Shown here piece by piece: positions 24,010 to 31,933 of a stretch of 64,000 bases of DNA. Each line of letters begins with the position of its first letter. Positions within the stretch are counted from its first letter, which is position 1. The DNA is from JBBQBM01 sp038317375 (lineage in GTDB: Bacteria > Patescibacteriota > Saccharimonadia > Saccharimonadales > JAGQMS01). The position numbers and the translations under genes were made by a program. The notes beneath the pieces were generated by a model. It saw nothing but the letters and a program-made list of their open reading frames with translations. It searched no databases and was not told where the DNA came from. The stretch is taken from positions 21,899 to 85,898 of the forward strand of contig JBBQBM010000001.1 in NCBI GenBank assembly GCA_038317375.1, read 5' to 3'.

Positions 24010-25788
24010 ATGCATCAGGATAAAATTCGGAATTTCTGCATAATTGCACACATCGATCATGGTAAGAGCACGCTCGCCGACCGTCTATTAGAGCTAACTG
24101 GAACAATCGACAAGCGTCAGATGAAAGAACAGGTTCTCGACAAGATGGATCTTGAGCGAGAGCGAGGAATTACTATCAAACTCGCTCCGGTACGGATGAA
24201 CTATAAAGGGTATCAGCTGAACCTAATTGACACACCAGGGCACGTTGACTTTAGTTACGAAGTTTCGCGTAGCTTAGAAGCCTGTGAAGGCGCACTACTT
24301 GTTGTAGACGCCTCGCAGGGCATCCAGGCCCAAACTCTAGCCAACGTTTATTTAGCACTTGGGGCCGACCTAACGATTATCCCAGTTCTTAACAAGATTG
24401 ATCTGCCGGCTGCTGAAGTTGTAAGAGTTACGAGTGAAATTGTATCGTTACTCGGCTGCAAGCCCGAAGAGGTCTTAGCAATTTCTGCGAAGACTGGAGT
24501 TGGGGTTCTAGAAGTCCTAGACTCTGTGATCGATAAAGTACCAACGCCGACTGGCGACGAATCATCTAACCCTCGGGCATTAGTATTTGATAGTTTTTAT
24601 GACGAATATCGTGGCGTCATTTTGTATGTCCGCGCAACAGACGGCAGTATCAAAAAGAATGCTCGCATTACTATGGCCGCTACAAAAGCTAGTGGAATCG
24701 CGTTAGAGGTTGGTTTTCTCTCGCCAGGAATGACACCAGCTGCTGACCTGAAGGCAGGCGAGATTGGCTATGTCGTAACAAACTTTAAGAGCACGTCCGA
24801 AGCTCGCGTTGGCGACACGGTTCTACTAGAAGATCGGCCGGCCGAAGCTTTGCCTGGCTACAAAGAAGTTCGTCCTTTTGTTTACGCCGGGTTCTTTCCT
24901 AGTAGTAACGAGTTTTATCCAGCCCTAAAAGATGCTGTCGACAAATTAAAACTTAGCGATTCAGCGTTAGTCTACGAGCCCGAGAATTCTCCAGTTTTAG
25001 GACATGGCTTCCGCGTTGGTTTCCTTGGGCTTTTACACCTCGACATTGTCCGTGAACGGATTATTCGCGAGTTTGACATTGATTTGATTGTCACCAACCC
25101 ATCGACCGACTACAAAGTTGAACTAACGGGTGGTGAAGAGCTAGACATCAAATCGGCCAGCAGTATGCCAGACAACACTCTAGTTAAAGAGGTCAAAGAA
25201 CCCTGGATTAAGGGCGAAATTGTTTGCCCAAAGAAATATGTAGGTGCAGTGATTCAGCTTATCTCTGAAGCTCGGGGTTTACAAAAAAATCTATCGTTTG
25301 TTGATGAACATTTGAGCATCGTGTCGTTCGAAGCGCCACTTGCGAACCTACTAACAGATTTTTATGACAACCTAAAAAGCCAAACCTCTGGTTACGGTAG
25401 CTTTAACTACGAACTCGATAATTATCGGGTCGAAGATCTAGTACGGCTAGATTTTTATATTGCCGGAGACATAGTTGAGGCGCTAAGTATTATGTGTCAC
25501 CGCAGTGAGGCCGAAGCATTGGGCCGGTCGACGACAGAAAAGCTTAAAGACATTATTCCACGCCAGAACTTTAAGGTTGCCGTTCAGGCGGCAATTGGCG
25601 GAAAATTCATTGCCCGTGAGGACATCAGCGCTTTTCGTAAGGACGTAACGACCGGACTGTATGGTGGCGACGTCTCGCGAAAGAAAAAGGTTCTGGCCAA
25701 ACAGAAAAAGGGCAAGGAACGAATGAAGCGCTTTGGGAAAGTTGATTTACCTGCCGAAGCTTTTACAGTACTATTGAAGCGAGATTAA
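24010..25788 (+). CDS. lepA: elongation factor 4
   Basis: 592-aa ribosome-binding GTPase. Seen: G1 AHIDHGKSTLADRL, G3 DTPGHVDFSYEV, G4 NKIDLP, and the LepA C-terminal domain ending PRQNFKVAVQAAIGGKFIAREDISAFRKDVT..YGGD with KGKERMKRFGKV. Full length. TATACT (23995-24000) lies 9 bases before the ATG with no ribosome site, again a leaderless arrangement. It is followed 2 bases later by an 88-aa membrane protein gene. Confidence 0.97.
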   Translation: MHQDKIRNFCIIAHIDHGKSTLADRLLELTGTIDKRQMKEQVLDKMDLERERGITIKLAPVRMNYKGYQLNLIDTPGHVDFSYEVSRSLEACEGALLVVDASQGIQAQTLANVYLALGADLTIIPVLNKIDLPAAEVVRVTSEIVSLLGCKPEEVLAISAKTGVGVLEVLDSVIDKVPTPTGDESSNPRALVFDSFYDEYRGVILYVRATDGSIKKNARITMAATKASGIALEVGFLSPGMTPAADLKAGEIGYVVTNFKSTSEARVGDTVLLEDRPAEALPGYKEVRPFVYAGFFPSSNEFYPALKDAVDKLKLSDSALVYEPENSPVLGHGFRVGFLGLLHLDIVRERIIREFDIDLIVTNPSTDYKVELTGGEELDIKSASSMPDNTLVKEVKEPWIKGEIVCPKKYVGAVIQLISEARGLQKNLSFVDEHLSIVSFEAPLANLLTDFYDNLKSQTSGYGSFNYELDNYRVEDLVRLDFYIAGDIVEALSIMCHRSEAEALGRSTTEKLKDIIPRQNFKVAVQAAIGGKFIAREDISAFRKDVTTGLYGGDVSRKKKVLAKQKKGKERMKRFGKVDLPAEAFTVLLKRD

Positions 25789-25790
25789 TC

Positions 25791-26057
25791 ATGAGCGATA
25801 AATACAAACACAGCCATCTTCCCTTTACCGAGCTAGAAGAAAAACTGGTTAAGGAACTTGAGAAAAAACGAGATCGTGTTAATAAAAAATTCCCATTATG
25901 GACAGCTCTTGCAGCAACCTTTGGTGTTGTGGTAATCTGGTATGGCACCACAAAACTAATCGACCAACTACCATTTTTTGTAAATAACCCCTGGACTCTG
26001 ATTTTTATTGGCGTATTTGTTCTAGTAGCTACTGGCAGCACCTACAAAAAACTCTAG
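25791..26057 (+). CDS. small two-pass membrane protein
   Basis: 88 aa: a charged coiled-coil-like N-terminus (ELEEKLVKELEKKRDRVNKK, residues 15-34), then two membrane segments (about 36-54 and 66-84). It starts 2 bases after lepA and so shares its transcript. Not recognised. It converges on bcp with 4 bases of overlap. Confidence 0.65.
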   Translation: MSDKYKHSHLPFTELEEKLVKELEKKRDRVNKKFPLWTALAATFGVVVIWYGTTKLIDQLPFFVNNPWTLIFIGVFVLVATGSTYKKL

Positions 26058-26503
26058 ACCATAGAGTTTAGGTCTTCATAGACTTCTGTAAAGTTCTTTA
26101 ATGGGTTCACGCCTTCATATTTCTTCACAATCTCGCCTTTGGGGTTGATCAAATATGTATCTCGGTTGATTCCCATATATTCTCGGCCCATAAATTTTTT
26201 CAGTTTCCATGAACCAAATGCTTTGATTGTATTGGTTGATGGGTCGCTAAGTAGCGTGAAGTTCAAATTGTGTTTAGTGACAAACTTAGCGTGGCTAGCA
26301 ACAGAGTCCTTGCTAATACCAACAACTTCGGCTCCGAGCGACCTCAGCATGTCGCGCCCGTCACGAAAACTGCAGGCCTCTTTAGTGCATCCGGGAGTAC
26401 TGTCCTTAGGGTAGAAATAGACAACTAGCCACTTGCCAGCATAGTCTTTTAGCGAATGTTCTTTATTATTTTGATCAGGAAGCGTGAAATCTGGTGCTAT
26501 CAT
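26054..26503 (-). CDS. bcp: thiol peroxidase / peroxiredoxin (Bcp type)
   Basis: 149 aa, reduces hydroperoxides with thioredoxin. Seen: PKDSTPGCTKEACSFRDG with peroxidatic Cys39 and Cys44, the exact CxxxxC of atypical two-Cys Bcp proteins, plus the N-terminal PDFTLPDQ and the DTYLINPKGEI strand. Full length, cytoplasmic. Its 5' end abuts the divergent guanylate kinase-like gene. Confidence 0.94.
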   Translation of the reverse strand: MIAPDFTLPDQNNKEHSLKDYAGKWLVVYFYPKDSTPGCTKEACSFRDGRDMLRSLGAEVVGISKDSVASHAKFVTKHNLNFTLLSDPSTNTIKAFGSWKLKKFMGREYMGINRDTYLINPKGEIVKKYEGVNPLKNFTEVYEDLNSMV

Positions 26504-26530
26504 AGGGTAACTCCATTTAACATATCTAGT

Positions 26531-27262
26531 ATGTCAGAGAATTATCTAAAACATCTGGTCGAATTTCAAAAGTTACTGACGGGCTATACGCCTAGAGTTG
26601 AGTTCATTGATGCGCTTAAAGATATGAAGCTTGTATTACTAACTTCACCCGCGGCAACCGGCAAGAACACTATCATTAACCAGTTATTGTTGACTGGCAG
26701 ATATCAACATCTCGTGTCGGACACAACCAGGCACCCGCGTATAAATAATGACGTGCCAGAGGTTAACGGCAAAGAATACTGGTTCCGTAGTGAGCTAGAG
26801 TTTTTAGATGGCCTAAAACATGGAGACTACATAACGGCCGAGATTATTCATGAGCAGCAGGTGTCAGCTATAAATCTATCAGAAATTATTAATGCTAAGA
26901 GCCAGAACAAAGTCGCGCTTGCAGAGGTTAATATCCACGGCGCTGCGCATATAAATGATTATTCTGACAACATACTCCCAATTTTTTTACTGCCACCAAA
27001 CTACGAAGAATGGATGCGCCGGCTGGAAAGTCGCGGACAGGTTAGTGATGACGAGAAGATGAGAAGAGTGCGCAGTGCGCGTGATGAGATTCGATACGCA
27101 CTAACCGCCAACTTCTTTACATTCATGATAAATAGCGACATACGAATTACCTCGCAGAAAATTGACGAACTAGCTGTGACGGGAAAGCCGAATGAAGAAC
27201 ACGAATCGGTCAAGAAACACGCCGAGGCTTTTTTGGCGCGATTAATCAAACAGTTAGGTTAG
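26531..27262 (+). CDS. guanylate kinase-like P-loop protein
   Basis: 243 aa from ATG 26531. P-loop LLTSPAATGKNT near residue 40 and the GMP-binding-type VSDTTRHPRINNDVPEVNGKEYWF match the guanylate kinase fold, and the lid-like RLESRG follows. About 35 residues precede the usual start, and the P-loop is AATGKNT instead of GPSGAGKST, so the enzyme may be a divergent Gmk or a related kinase. No second gmk is visible here. It is followed by a noncoding stretch before hrcA. Confidence 0.7.
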   Translation: MSENYLKHLVEFQKLLTGYTPRVEFIDALKDMKLVLLTSPAATGKNTIINQLLLTGRYQHLVSDTTRHPRINNDVPEVNGKEYWFRSELEFLDGLKHGDYITAEIIHEQQVSAINLSEIINAKSQNKVALAEVNIHGAAHINDYSDNILPIFLLPPNYEEWMRRLESRGQVSDDEKMRRVRSARDEIRYALTANFFTFMINSDIRITSQKIDELAVTGKPNEEHESVKKHAEAFLARLIKQLG

Positions 27263-27443
27263 CACTCTTGACTGGCGTCAAGATTGCTAAGTAGTTTCAT
27301 TGCCTGAATATTGTCTTACTGCGCCCTAGACTAGCTAGTTTCTCCTGCGATTCTACTTTCGGTAGCTACGGCTACAGAAAGTTCTGATTCGCAGAAACTA
27401 GCGTCTATTGCATCAGCAATCCAATACCCAAACACCCAAACTA
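27258..27443. other. noncoding region with long hairpin upstream of hrcA
   Basis: About 180 bases without a gene. A half-CIRCE TTAGCACTC (27258-27266) overlaps the upstream stop codon and runs into the small hairpin CTTGAC-TGGC-GTCAAG. Farther on, a long imperfect hairpin spans 27334-27402: GCTAGTTTCT pairs with AGAAACTAGC, CTGCGA with TCGCAG, ACTTTC with GAAAGT and GTAGC with GCTAC. No T-run follows. It could be a small RNA or a processing site; function unknown. Confidence 0.5.
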
Positions 27444-27470
27444 TTAGCACTCTTGACGCTTGAGTGCTGA
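27444..27470 (+). promoter_or_regulatory. CIRCE operator of hrcA
   Basis: TTAGCACTC-N9-GAGTGCTGA, one mismatch to the CIRCE consensus. The 9-base spacer contains TTGACG, which serves as the -35 of the hrcA promoter, so bound HrcA would block its own transcription. Confidence 0.93.
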
Positions 27471-27482
27471 AAATCGTATAAT
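27453..27482 (+). promoter_or_regulatory. hrcA promoter (leaderless)
   Basis: TTGACG (27453-27458), 18-base spacer, TATAAT (27477-27482). The hrcA ATG is at 27491, about where transcription should begin, and no ribosome site exists, so the mRNA is predicted to be leaderless. Confidence 0.8.
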
Positions 27483-27490
27483 TAGGCTAA

Positions 27491-28195
27491 ATGACAGAGC
27501 GTCAATACAAGATTTTATCGGCGATAGTTGAACAATACGCCGAAGTTGCTAGCCCAGTTGGCTCGCAACTCTTAGCGCGAGCTTTTAATGTTAGTAGTGC
27601 CACTATTCGCGCTGATATGGCTGAGCTTGAAAACCTGGGCTTTATTCACCAACCACACACCAGTGCGGGGCGCGTCCCAACGGATCGAGGTTATAGATGG
27701 TATGTTAATAATTTGCAGGCGGCCGAACCATATACTGCGATTGAACGTAATGCGAGAACGTTTAATACAAGAGTTATTGGTGCCGGCGAGCCAACTCAGG
27801 CTATTAAGTCAGCGGTCGACAGTCTTGTTGATATGACCGGCAACCTTGGTATTGGTACGATAGGCAGCCAACTCTATATGAGCGGGCTTTCAAATCTATT
27901 CGCCCAACCAGAGTTTGCCACTGGAGATATGCTCAAAGGCGTAACTTACTTGCTAGATAATCTCGAGCCGTGGCTGCGCGAAACAGCGCCGAACCAACCC
28001 CTAAATGTCTATATTGGTAAGGAGAATCCAATAGGTAAAGCTAGTGGTTGTAGCCTTATTATTAGTCGTTTTCGTAGCCCGTATTCTGATAAAAGTTACA
28101 TCGGAGTAGTTGGTCCAACCCGCCAAAGCTATAGAAACGTAATGGGGCTAGTGTCACACGCCGGCCAAATGCTAGAGGAACAACTTTATGCCTAA
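27491..28195 (+). CDS. hrcA: heat-inducible transcription repressor HrcA (short form)
   Basis: 234 aa. Represses chaperone genes by binding CIRCE. The winged-helix N-terminus is clear (MTERQYKILSAIVEQY, SPVGSQLLA, SSATIRADMAELENLGFI, TSAGRVPTDRGYRWYV), and the C-terminus has SYIGVVGPTRQSY. Usual length is about 340, so roughly 100 residues of the central/dimerisation region are missing; both ends align, so this is a compact form and not a broken gene. Its 3' end overlaps grpE by 8 bases. Three CIRCE sites in this window are its likely targets. Confidence 0.92.
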   Translation: MTERQYKILSAIVEQYAEVASPVGSQLLARAFNVSSATIRADMAELENLGFIHQPHTSAGRVPTDRGYRWYVNNLQAAEPYTAIERNARTFNTRVIGAGEPTQAIKSAVDSLVDMTGNLGIGTIGSQLYMSGLSNLFAQPEFATGDMLKGVTYLLDNLEPWLRETAPNQPLNVYIGKENPIGKASGCSLIISRFRSPYSDKSYIGVVGPTRQSYRNVMGLVSHAGQMLEEQLYA

Positions 28196-28634
28196 GAAAC
28201 CAATCAAAGAGAACACCCAAGTCAGTGAGTTAACTGCTAGTCTTCAGAGATTGCAGGCCGATTTTATCAACTTCAAAACTCGCTCCGAAAAAGAGCGAGG
28301 CGAAACTTTGAGATTAGGCCGAGAAATGGCCGTCTCAGAATTGTTGCCGGTATTTGACAATCTTGAGCGAGCATTTGCGCATACACCAGAAGAACTAAAG
28401 GAGAACACATGGGTTAAGGGTGTTAATGCTCTCGAGAAACAATTACTTGACGTGTTAAGTAATTTGGGACTACAAAAGATTGGAACAATCGGTAAGCCTT
28501 TCGACCCGCGACTCATGGAGGCGGTTAGTGTCGAAGACGGCCCCGGCGAAGAAGTCGTGGTCGAAGAGATACAAGCAGGATACATGCTTGGAGACAAGGT
28601 TTTGAGACCAGCATTGGTTAAAGTTAAAAAATGA
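28188..28634 (+). CDS. grpE: nucleotide exchange factor GrpE
   Basis: 148 aa. Releases ADP from DnaK. N-terminal helix with RLQADFINFKTRSEKER, then LLPVFDNLERAF and the C-terminal beta domain GKPFDPRLMEAVSVEDGPGEEVVVEEIQAGYMLGDKVLRPALVKV, all diagnostic. Shorter N-terminal helix than in E. coli. It overlaps hrcA and the next gene by 8 and 4 bases, so translation is coupled. A copy of the 20-bp palindrome family lies inside it at 28443. Confidence 0.96.
   Translation: MPKKPIKENTQVSELTASLQRLQADFINFKTRSEKERGETLRLGREMAVSELLPVFDNLERAFAHTPEELKENTWVKGVNALEKQLLDVLSNLGLQKIGTIGKPFDPRLMEAVSVEDGPGEEVVVEEIQAGYMLGDKVLRPALVKVKK
28443..28462. repeat. palindrome family copy 3 (inside grpE)
   Basis: TTACTTGACGTGTTAAGTAA, perfectly matching the family consensus, extended to 24 bases by flanking AA/TT. 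It encodes LLDVLS in GrpE, so the palindrome is kept within coding sequence. Confidence 0.75.
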
Positions 28635-28984
28635 CAAAAAACGTCGAGATTGGAAAGTATACGGTTAAGCCTCAATGTGCCGGTGAGTGTGCTTTGGAGA
28701 TTCAATGTCAGTCAAGTCATGGTAGAGCCGTAATAGGCGAACAGATATTAAAGGCTGTAGAGCAGGACGACATACGACTTCTACCTACGGAAGTTCTCAT
28801 TGGAAAAAAGTTAGGTAAACGACCAGTTGAAGGTAAGGTTTGTCTGCACCTAGGTCGGCTTATTGGCGCTACATTGCCAGCTGATGATTCTGCAGAATCT
28901 ATCGAAAGAGCCGAACAGGCATTAGAGTGGGCCGTAGAAAGAGGGTTTGGCTACCCGGCATCCATAAACCAAGCGAGGGGATAA
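28631..28984 (+). CDS. hypothetical protein between grpE and dnaK
   Basis: 117 aa, soluble, not recognised. Four cysteines lie in the first half (PQCAGECALEIQCQ and KVCLHLG). It overlaps the end of grpE by 4 bases (ATGA) and ends just before the dnaK CIRCE, so it is the last gene of the hrcA-grpE transcript and should be heat-induced with it. Not DnaJ-like. Confidence 0.6.
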   Translation: MTKNVEIGKYTVKPQCAGECALEIQCQSSHGRAVIGEQILKAVEQDDIRLLPTEVLIGKKLGKRPVEGKVCLHLGRLIGATLPADDSAESIERAEQALEWAVERGFGYPASINQARG

Positions 28985-29011
28985 TTAGCACTCTTGACAT
29001 GAGAGTGCTAA
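28985..29011 (+). promoter_or_regulatory. CIRCE operator of dnaK
   Basis: TTAGCACTC-N9-GAGTGCTAA, a perfect CIRCE. As at hrcA, the spacer carries the -35 hexamer of the promoter. Confidence 0.97.
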
Positions 29012-29022
29012 TTCGATATCAT
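28994..29022 (+). promoter_or_regulatory. dnaK promoter
   Basis: TTGACA (28994-28999), 17-base spacer, TATCAT (29017-29022), overlapping the CIRCE. Unlike hrcA, dnaK has a leader of about 47 bases and a ribosome site GAAAGG before its ATG. Confidence 0.85.
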
Positions 29023-29075
29023 TAGGGGTAGAAACAGACCAAATAGCTATAAATTAGTTAACGAAAGGCAAAAAA

Positions 29076-31007
29076 ATGGGCAAAATTATAGGAATCGACT
29101 TAGGAACAACTAACAGCGCAATGGCCGTCATGCAGGGGGGCAGTGCCGATATTATATCTAACTCAGAGGGTGATCGAACTACGCCAAGTGTTGTAGCTAT
29201 CAACAAGAACGACGAACGATTGGTTGGTAAGCTAGCTCGCCGTCAATCTTTAACGAATGCTAAAAACACTGTTTATGAAGTAAAGCGCCTCATTGGTCGC
29301 AAGTGGGAAGACAAAGAGGTTCAAAAGGACATCAAACTAATGTCTTACGAGATGGTAAAAGCTGGTAATGGAGTCAAGGTTAAGATGGGCGACAAAGACT
29401 ACAGCCCGGAAGAAGTTAGCGCCATGATTCTATCAAAGCTAAAAGCCGACGCCGAGGCCTACTTGGGTGAGCCAGTTACTGAAGCGGTTATTACCGTTCC
29501 GGCTTATTTTGACGATTCTCAGCGTCAAGCAACTAAAGATGCAGGCAAAATAGCTGGCTTGGAAGTAAAACGCATCATTAATGAACCAACAGCGGCAGCT
29601 CTTGCTTATGGTCTAGACAAAAAGTCTAAAAAAGACGAAAAGATTGCTGTCTATGACCTTGGTGGTGGCACATTCGATGTTTCTATTTTGGAGCTTGGCG
29701 ATGGAGTTTTCGAAGTTAAGAGTACGAATGGCGATACGCACCTTGGTGGCGCCGACTTCGACCGAGTTATTGTTAATCACCTAATCGAACAATTCAAGAA
29801 AGACAGTGGTATCGACACTTCAGACGACAAAGCTGTCATGCAACGTCTTCGTGACGAAGCCGAAAAAGCCAAGATTGAGCTTTCGACAGCTCAAGAAGTG
29901 AATATTAACCTACCGTTCTTAACAGCGACGGCCGACGGTCCGGTGCACTTCGAATACAAGATGACCCGCGCAAAACTTGAGGAGCTGGTTGGCGACCTCG
30001 TTGATCGTACCGCCGAGCCTTGCAAGAAAGCCCTAAAAGATGCCGGTGTTGATATTAAGGATATCGACGCTATCGTATTGGTTGGTGGAATGACTCGAAT
30101 GCCCGCAGTTCAAGCTAAGGTTAAAGAAATTTTCGGCAAGGAACCTATGAAGGGTGTTAACCCAGATGAGGTCGTAGCACTTGGTGCCGCTATTCAAGGT
30201 GGTGTTTTGGCTGGGGACGTCAAAGACGTGCTTCTACTTGATGTCACGCCGCTTAGCCTTGGTATCGAAACGCTTGGTAGCGTTACTACTAAGTTAATAG
30301 AACGCAATACGACTATTCCGTCTAGCAAAAGCGAGACTTTCTCGACAGCTGCCGACAACCAGGCGCAAGTCGAGATTCATGTTCTGCAGGGTGAGCGAGA
30401 TATGGCCGCCGACAACAAGTCGCTCGGTCGGTTCATCCTTGATGGAATCCCATCAGCACCACGCGGTGTGCCTCAAATTGAAGTGACTTTTAACATCGAT
30501 GCAAACGGTATTTTGAACGTTGCTGCGAAGGATAAGGGTTCTGGCAAAGAACAGAGCATTACTATCCAGGGTAGTTCTGGTCTCAGCAAAGACGAAGTCG
30601 AGAAAATGGCCAAAGACGCCGAGGCTCATGCTGAAGAAGACAAGAAAAAGCGTGAAGCGATTGAAAACAAGAACCTACTTGAGAACGCCATCTACCAAGC
30701 CGAGAAGATGAAGACAGACAACAAAGACAAGATTTCTGAGGAAGATGCTAAAACTATCGACGAAGCAGTCGAAGTCGCCAAGAAAGTTATTGCCGACGAA
30801 AAGGCCGACAAGGATGCTCTCGAATCCGCCGCAAAAGAACTAAGCGAAAAGATCATGCCAATTGGCGCAAAAATGTACGAATCCGCCGCAAAAGAGGACG
30901 AAAAGAAAGAAGAGGCCGACAAAGATGGCGACAAAAAAGACAAGAAATCTAAAAAAGACGAGCCAATAGAAGGCGAAGTAGTCGACGATAAAAAAGACGA
31001 AAAATAA
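29076..31007 (+). CDS. dnaK: chaperone DnaK (Hsp70)
   Basis: 643 aa. ATP-driven protein-folding chaperone working with DnaJ and GrpE. Seen: GIDLGTTNSAMAV at the N-terminus, DLGGGTFDVSILE, VGGMTRMPAVQ, then the substrate-binding domain (LDVTPLSLGIET) and a lid. The last 40 residues are a Lys/Asp/Glu-rich tail ending PIEGEVVDDKKDEK, where E. coli-type proteins have an EEVKDKK-like end. Full length. Confidence 0.98.
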   Translation: MGKIIGIDLGTTNSAMAVMQGGSADIISNSEGDRTTPSVVAINKNDERLVGKLARRQSLTNAKNTVYEVKRLIGRKWEDKEVQKDIKLMSYEMVKAGNGVKVKMGDKDYSPEEVSAMILSKLKADAEAYLGEPVTEAVITVPAYFDDSQRQATKDAGKIAGLEVKRIINEPTAAALAYGLDKKSKKDEKIAVYDLGGGTFDVSILELGDGVFEVKSTNGDTHLGGADFDRVIVNHLIEQFKKDSGIDTSDDKAVMQRLRDEAEKAKIELSTAQEVNINLPFLTATADGPVHFEYKMTRAKLEELVGDLVDRTAEPCKKALKDAGVDIKDIDAIVLVGGMTRMPAVQAKVKEIFGKEPMKGVNPDEVVALGAAIQGGVLAGDVKDVLLLDVTPLSLGIETLGSVTTKLIERNTTIPSSKSETFSTAADNQAQVEIHVLQGERDMAADNKSLGRFILDGIPSAPRGVPQIEVTFNIDANGILNVAAKDKGSGKEQSITIQGSSGLSKDEVEKMAKDAEAHAEEDKKKREAIENKNLLENAIYQAEKMKTDNKDKISEEDAKTIDEAVEVAKKVIADEKADKDALESAAKELSEKIMPIGAKMYESAAKEDEKKEEADKDGDKKDKKSKKDEPIEGEVVDDKKDEK

Positions 31008-31010
31008 ACC

Positions 31011-31262
31011 ATGAGTGATTCCAATTTTGGTCACATAAACCCAGCGCATAGTGATTATGGTCAATGGGAGTCTGAAGTTTTGGCGTGGAATAACCGGAAT
31101 GCTGAGAACGATCCCTACGAACCATATCAAGGAATACCAACCATTTGGAATGCCGACTTGCATGCACGAGGCTTAAGAGACAGGGAGGCTTGGTTGGTCG
31201 ATAGCGCGCATAAACTAAGCAGGCCATCTGAAGAAATACTTATTGAGCTAGGATTAGACTAA
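31011..31262 (+). CDS. hypothetical protein downstream of dnaK
   Basis: 83-aa soluble acidic protein starting MSDSNFGHIN, 3 bases after the dnaK stop, so co-transcribed. Rich in Trp, Asn and Glu (SEVLAWNNRNAENDPYEPYQG). No family recognised. Confidence 0.55.
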   Translation: MSDSNFGHINPAHSDYGQWESEVLAWNNRNAENDPYEPYQGIPTIWNADLHARGLRDREAWLVDSAHKLSRPSEEILIELGLD

Positions 31263-31306
31263 TCGGTAAACTAAAGAAGAGCTCAATAGGCGTATAATCA
31301 AAGTGT

Positions 31307-31900
31307 ATGTTGAATAAATCAATAGATAAAAGCTGGTTTCAAAAATGGTATCCCTGGCTATTAACTTGTTTATCGGGGATCGCTTTGATAGCTTCATTTT
31401 GGCAGGCGGTTGAACGTATTAACATGCTTAAAAACCCGGCAATGGCGCTCGGCTGCAATATTAATCCGGTAGTTGATTGTAGTGGAGTTCTAGGTAATCG
31501 TTTGGCTGCATTATTTGGCTTTCCTAATGCCTTTATTGGCATCGTAATGTTTAGTCTGCTCTTTATGTCAGGCCTTGCGCTGCTAGTAGGAGTAAAGCCG
31601 ACAAAAGGCTTCCGGAATATTGTCGGTATTCTATCTAAGGTTGCTGTCTTGTTTAGCGCTTGGTTCTTTTTAGTTAGTTTATATACTATCGGCAAAGTAT
31701 GTATATTTTGCATGTTCATTTGGCCTGCTAGCGTAGCACTATACTGGTTCGGGGTTCAGTTTTGGTTAGAAGGTCAGGCAAAACCTTGGAAGTGGTTAGA
31801 AAGATTCGCCAATAAGTTTAGAATCGAGCCGATCCTAACAGTTTATTTGTTAATGGTAGTGCTATTTTTATCTCGTTTTCGTGATTTCTACTTCAACTAG
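31307..31900 (+). CDS. vitamin K epoxide reductase (VKOR) family protein
   Basis: 197-aa membrane protein with about five hydrophobic segments. Cys50 and Cys58 (LGCNINPVVDCSGVL) form the loop pair and CIFC in a later membrane helix is the active CxxC, the VKOR arrangement. Bacterial VKOR re-oxidises DsbA-like proteins to make disulfides outside the cytoplasm. No fused or adjacent thioredoxin domain is present. TATAAT at 31293-31298 is 8 bases before the ATG, so a leaderless transcript is likely. Confidence 0.9.
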   Translation: MLNKSIDKSWFQKWYPWLLTCLSGIALIASFWQAVERINMLKNPAMALGCNINPVVDCSGVLGNRLAALFGFPNAFIGIVMFSLLFMSGLALLVGVKPTKGFRNIVGILSKVAVLFSAWFFLVSLYTIGKVCIFCMFIWPASVALYWFGVQFWLEGQAKPWKWLERFANKFRIEPILTVYLLMVVLFLSRFRDFYFN

Positions 31901-31923
31901 CACTCGGGGTGCTCAAGTGCTAA
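31897..31923 (+). promoter_or_regulatory. CIRCE operator of dnaJ
   Basis: CTAGCACTC-N9-AAGTGCTAA, two mismatches to consensus, ending 10 bases before the dnaJ ATG. A TAAAAT box overlaps its right half (31921-31926). It brings dnaJ into the HrcA regulon. Confidence 0.85.
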
Positions 31924-31933
31924 AATATACAAA

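Noticed and set aside
27267..27282. CTTGAC-TGGC-GTCAAG as a sixth copy of the palindrome family
   Set aside because: The spacer is 4 bases instead of 2 and the outer TA/TA bases are missing; it is better explained as a degraded CIRCE context.
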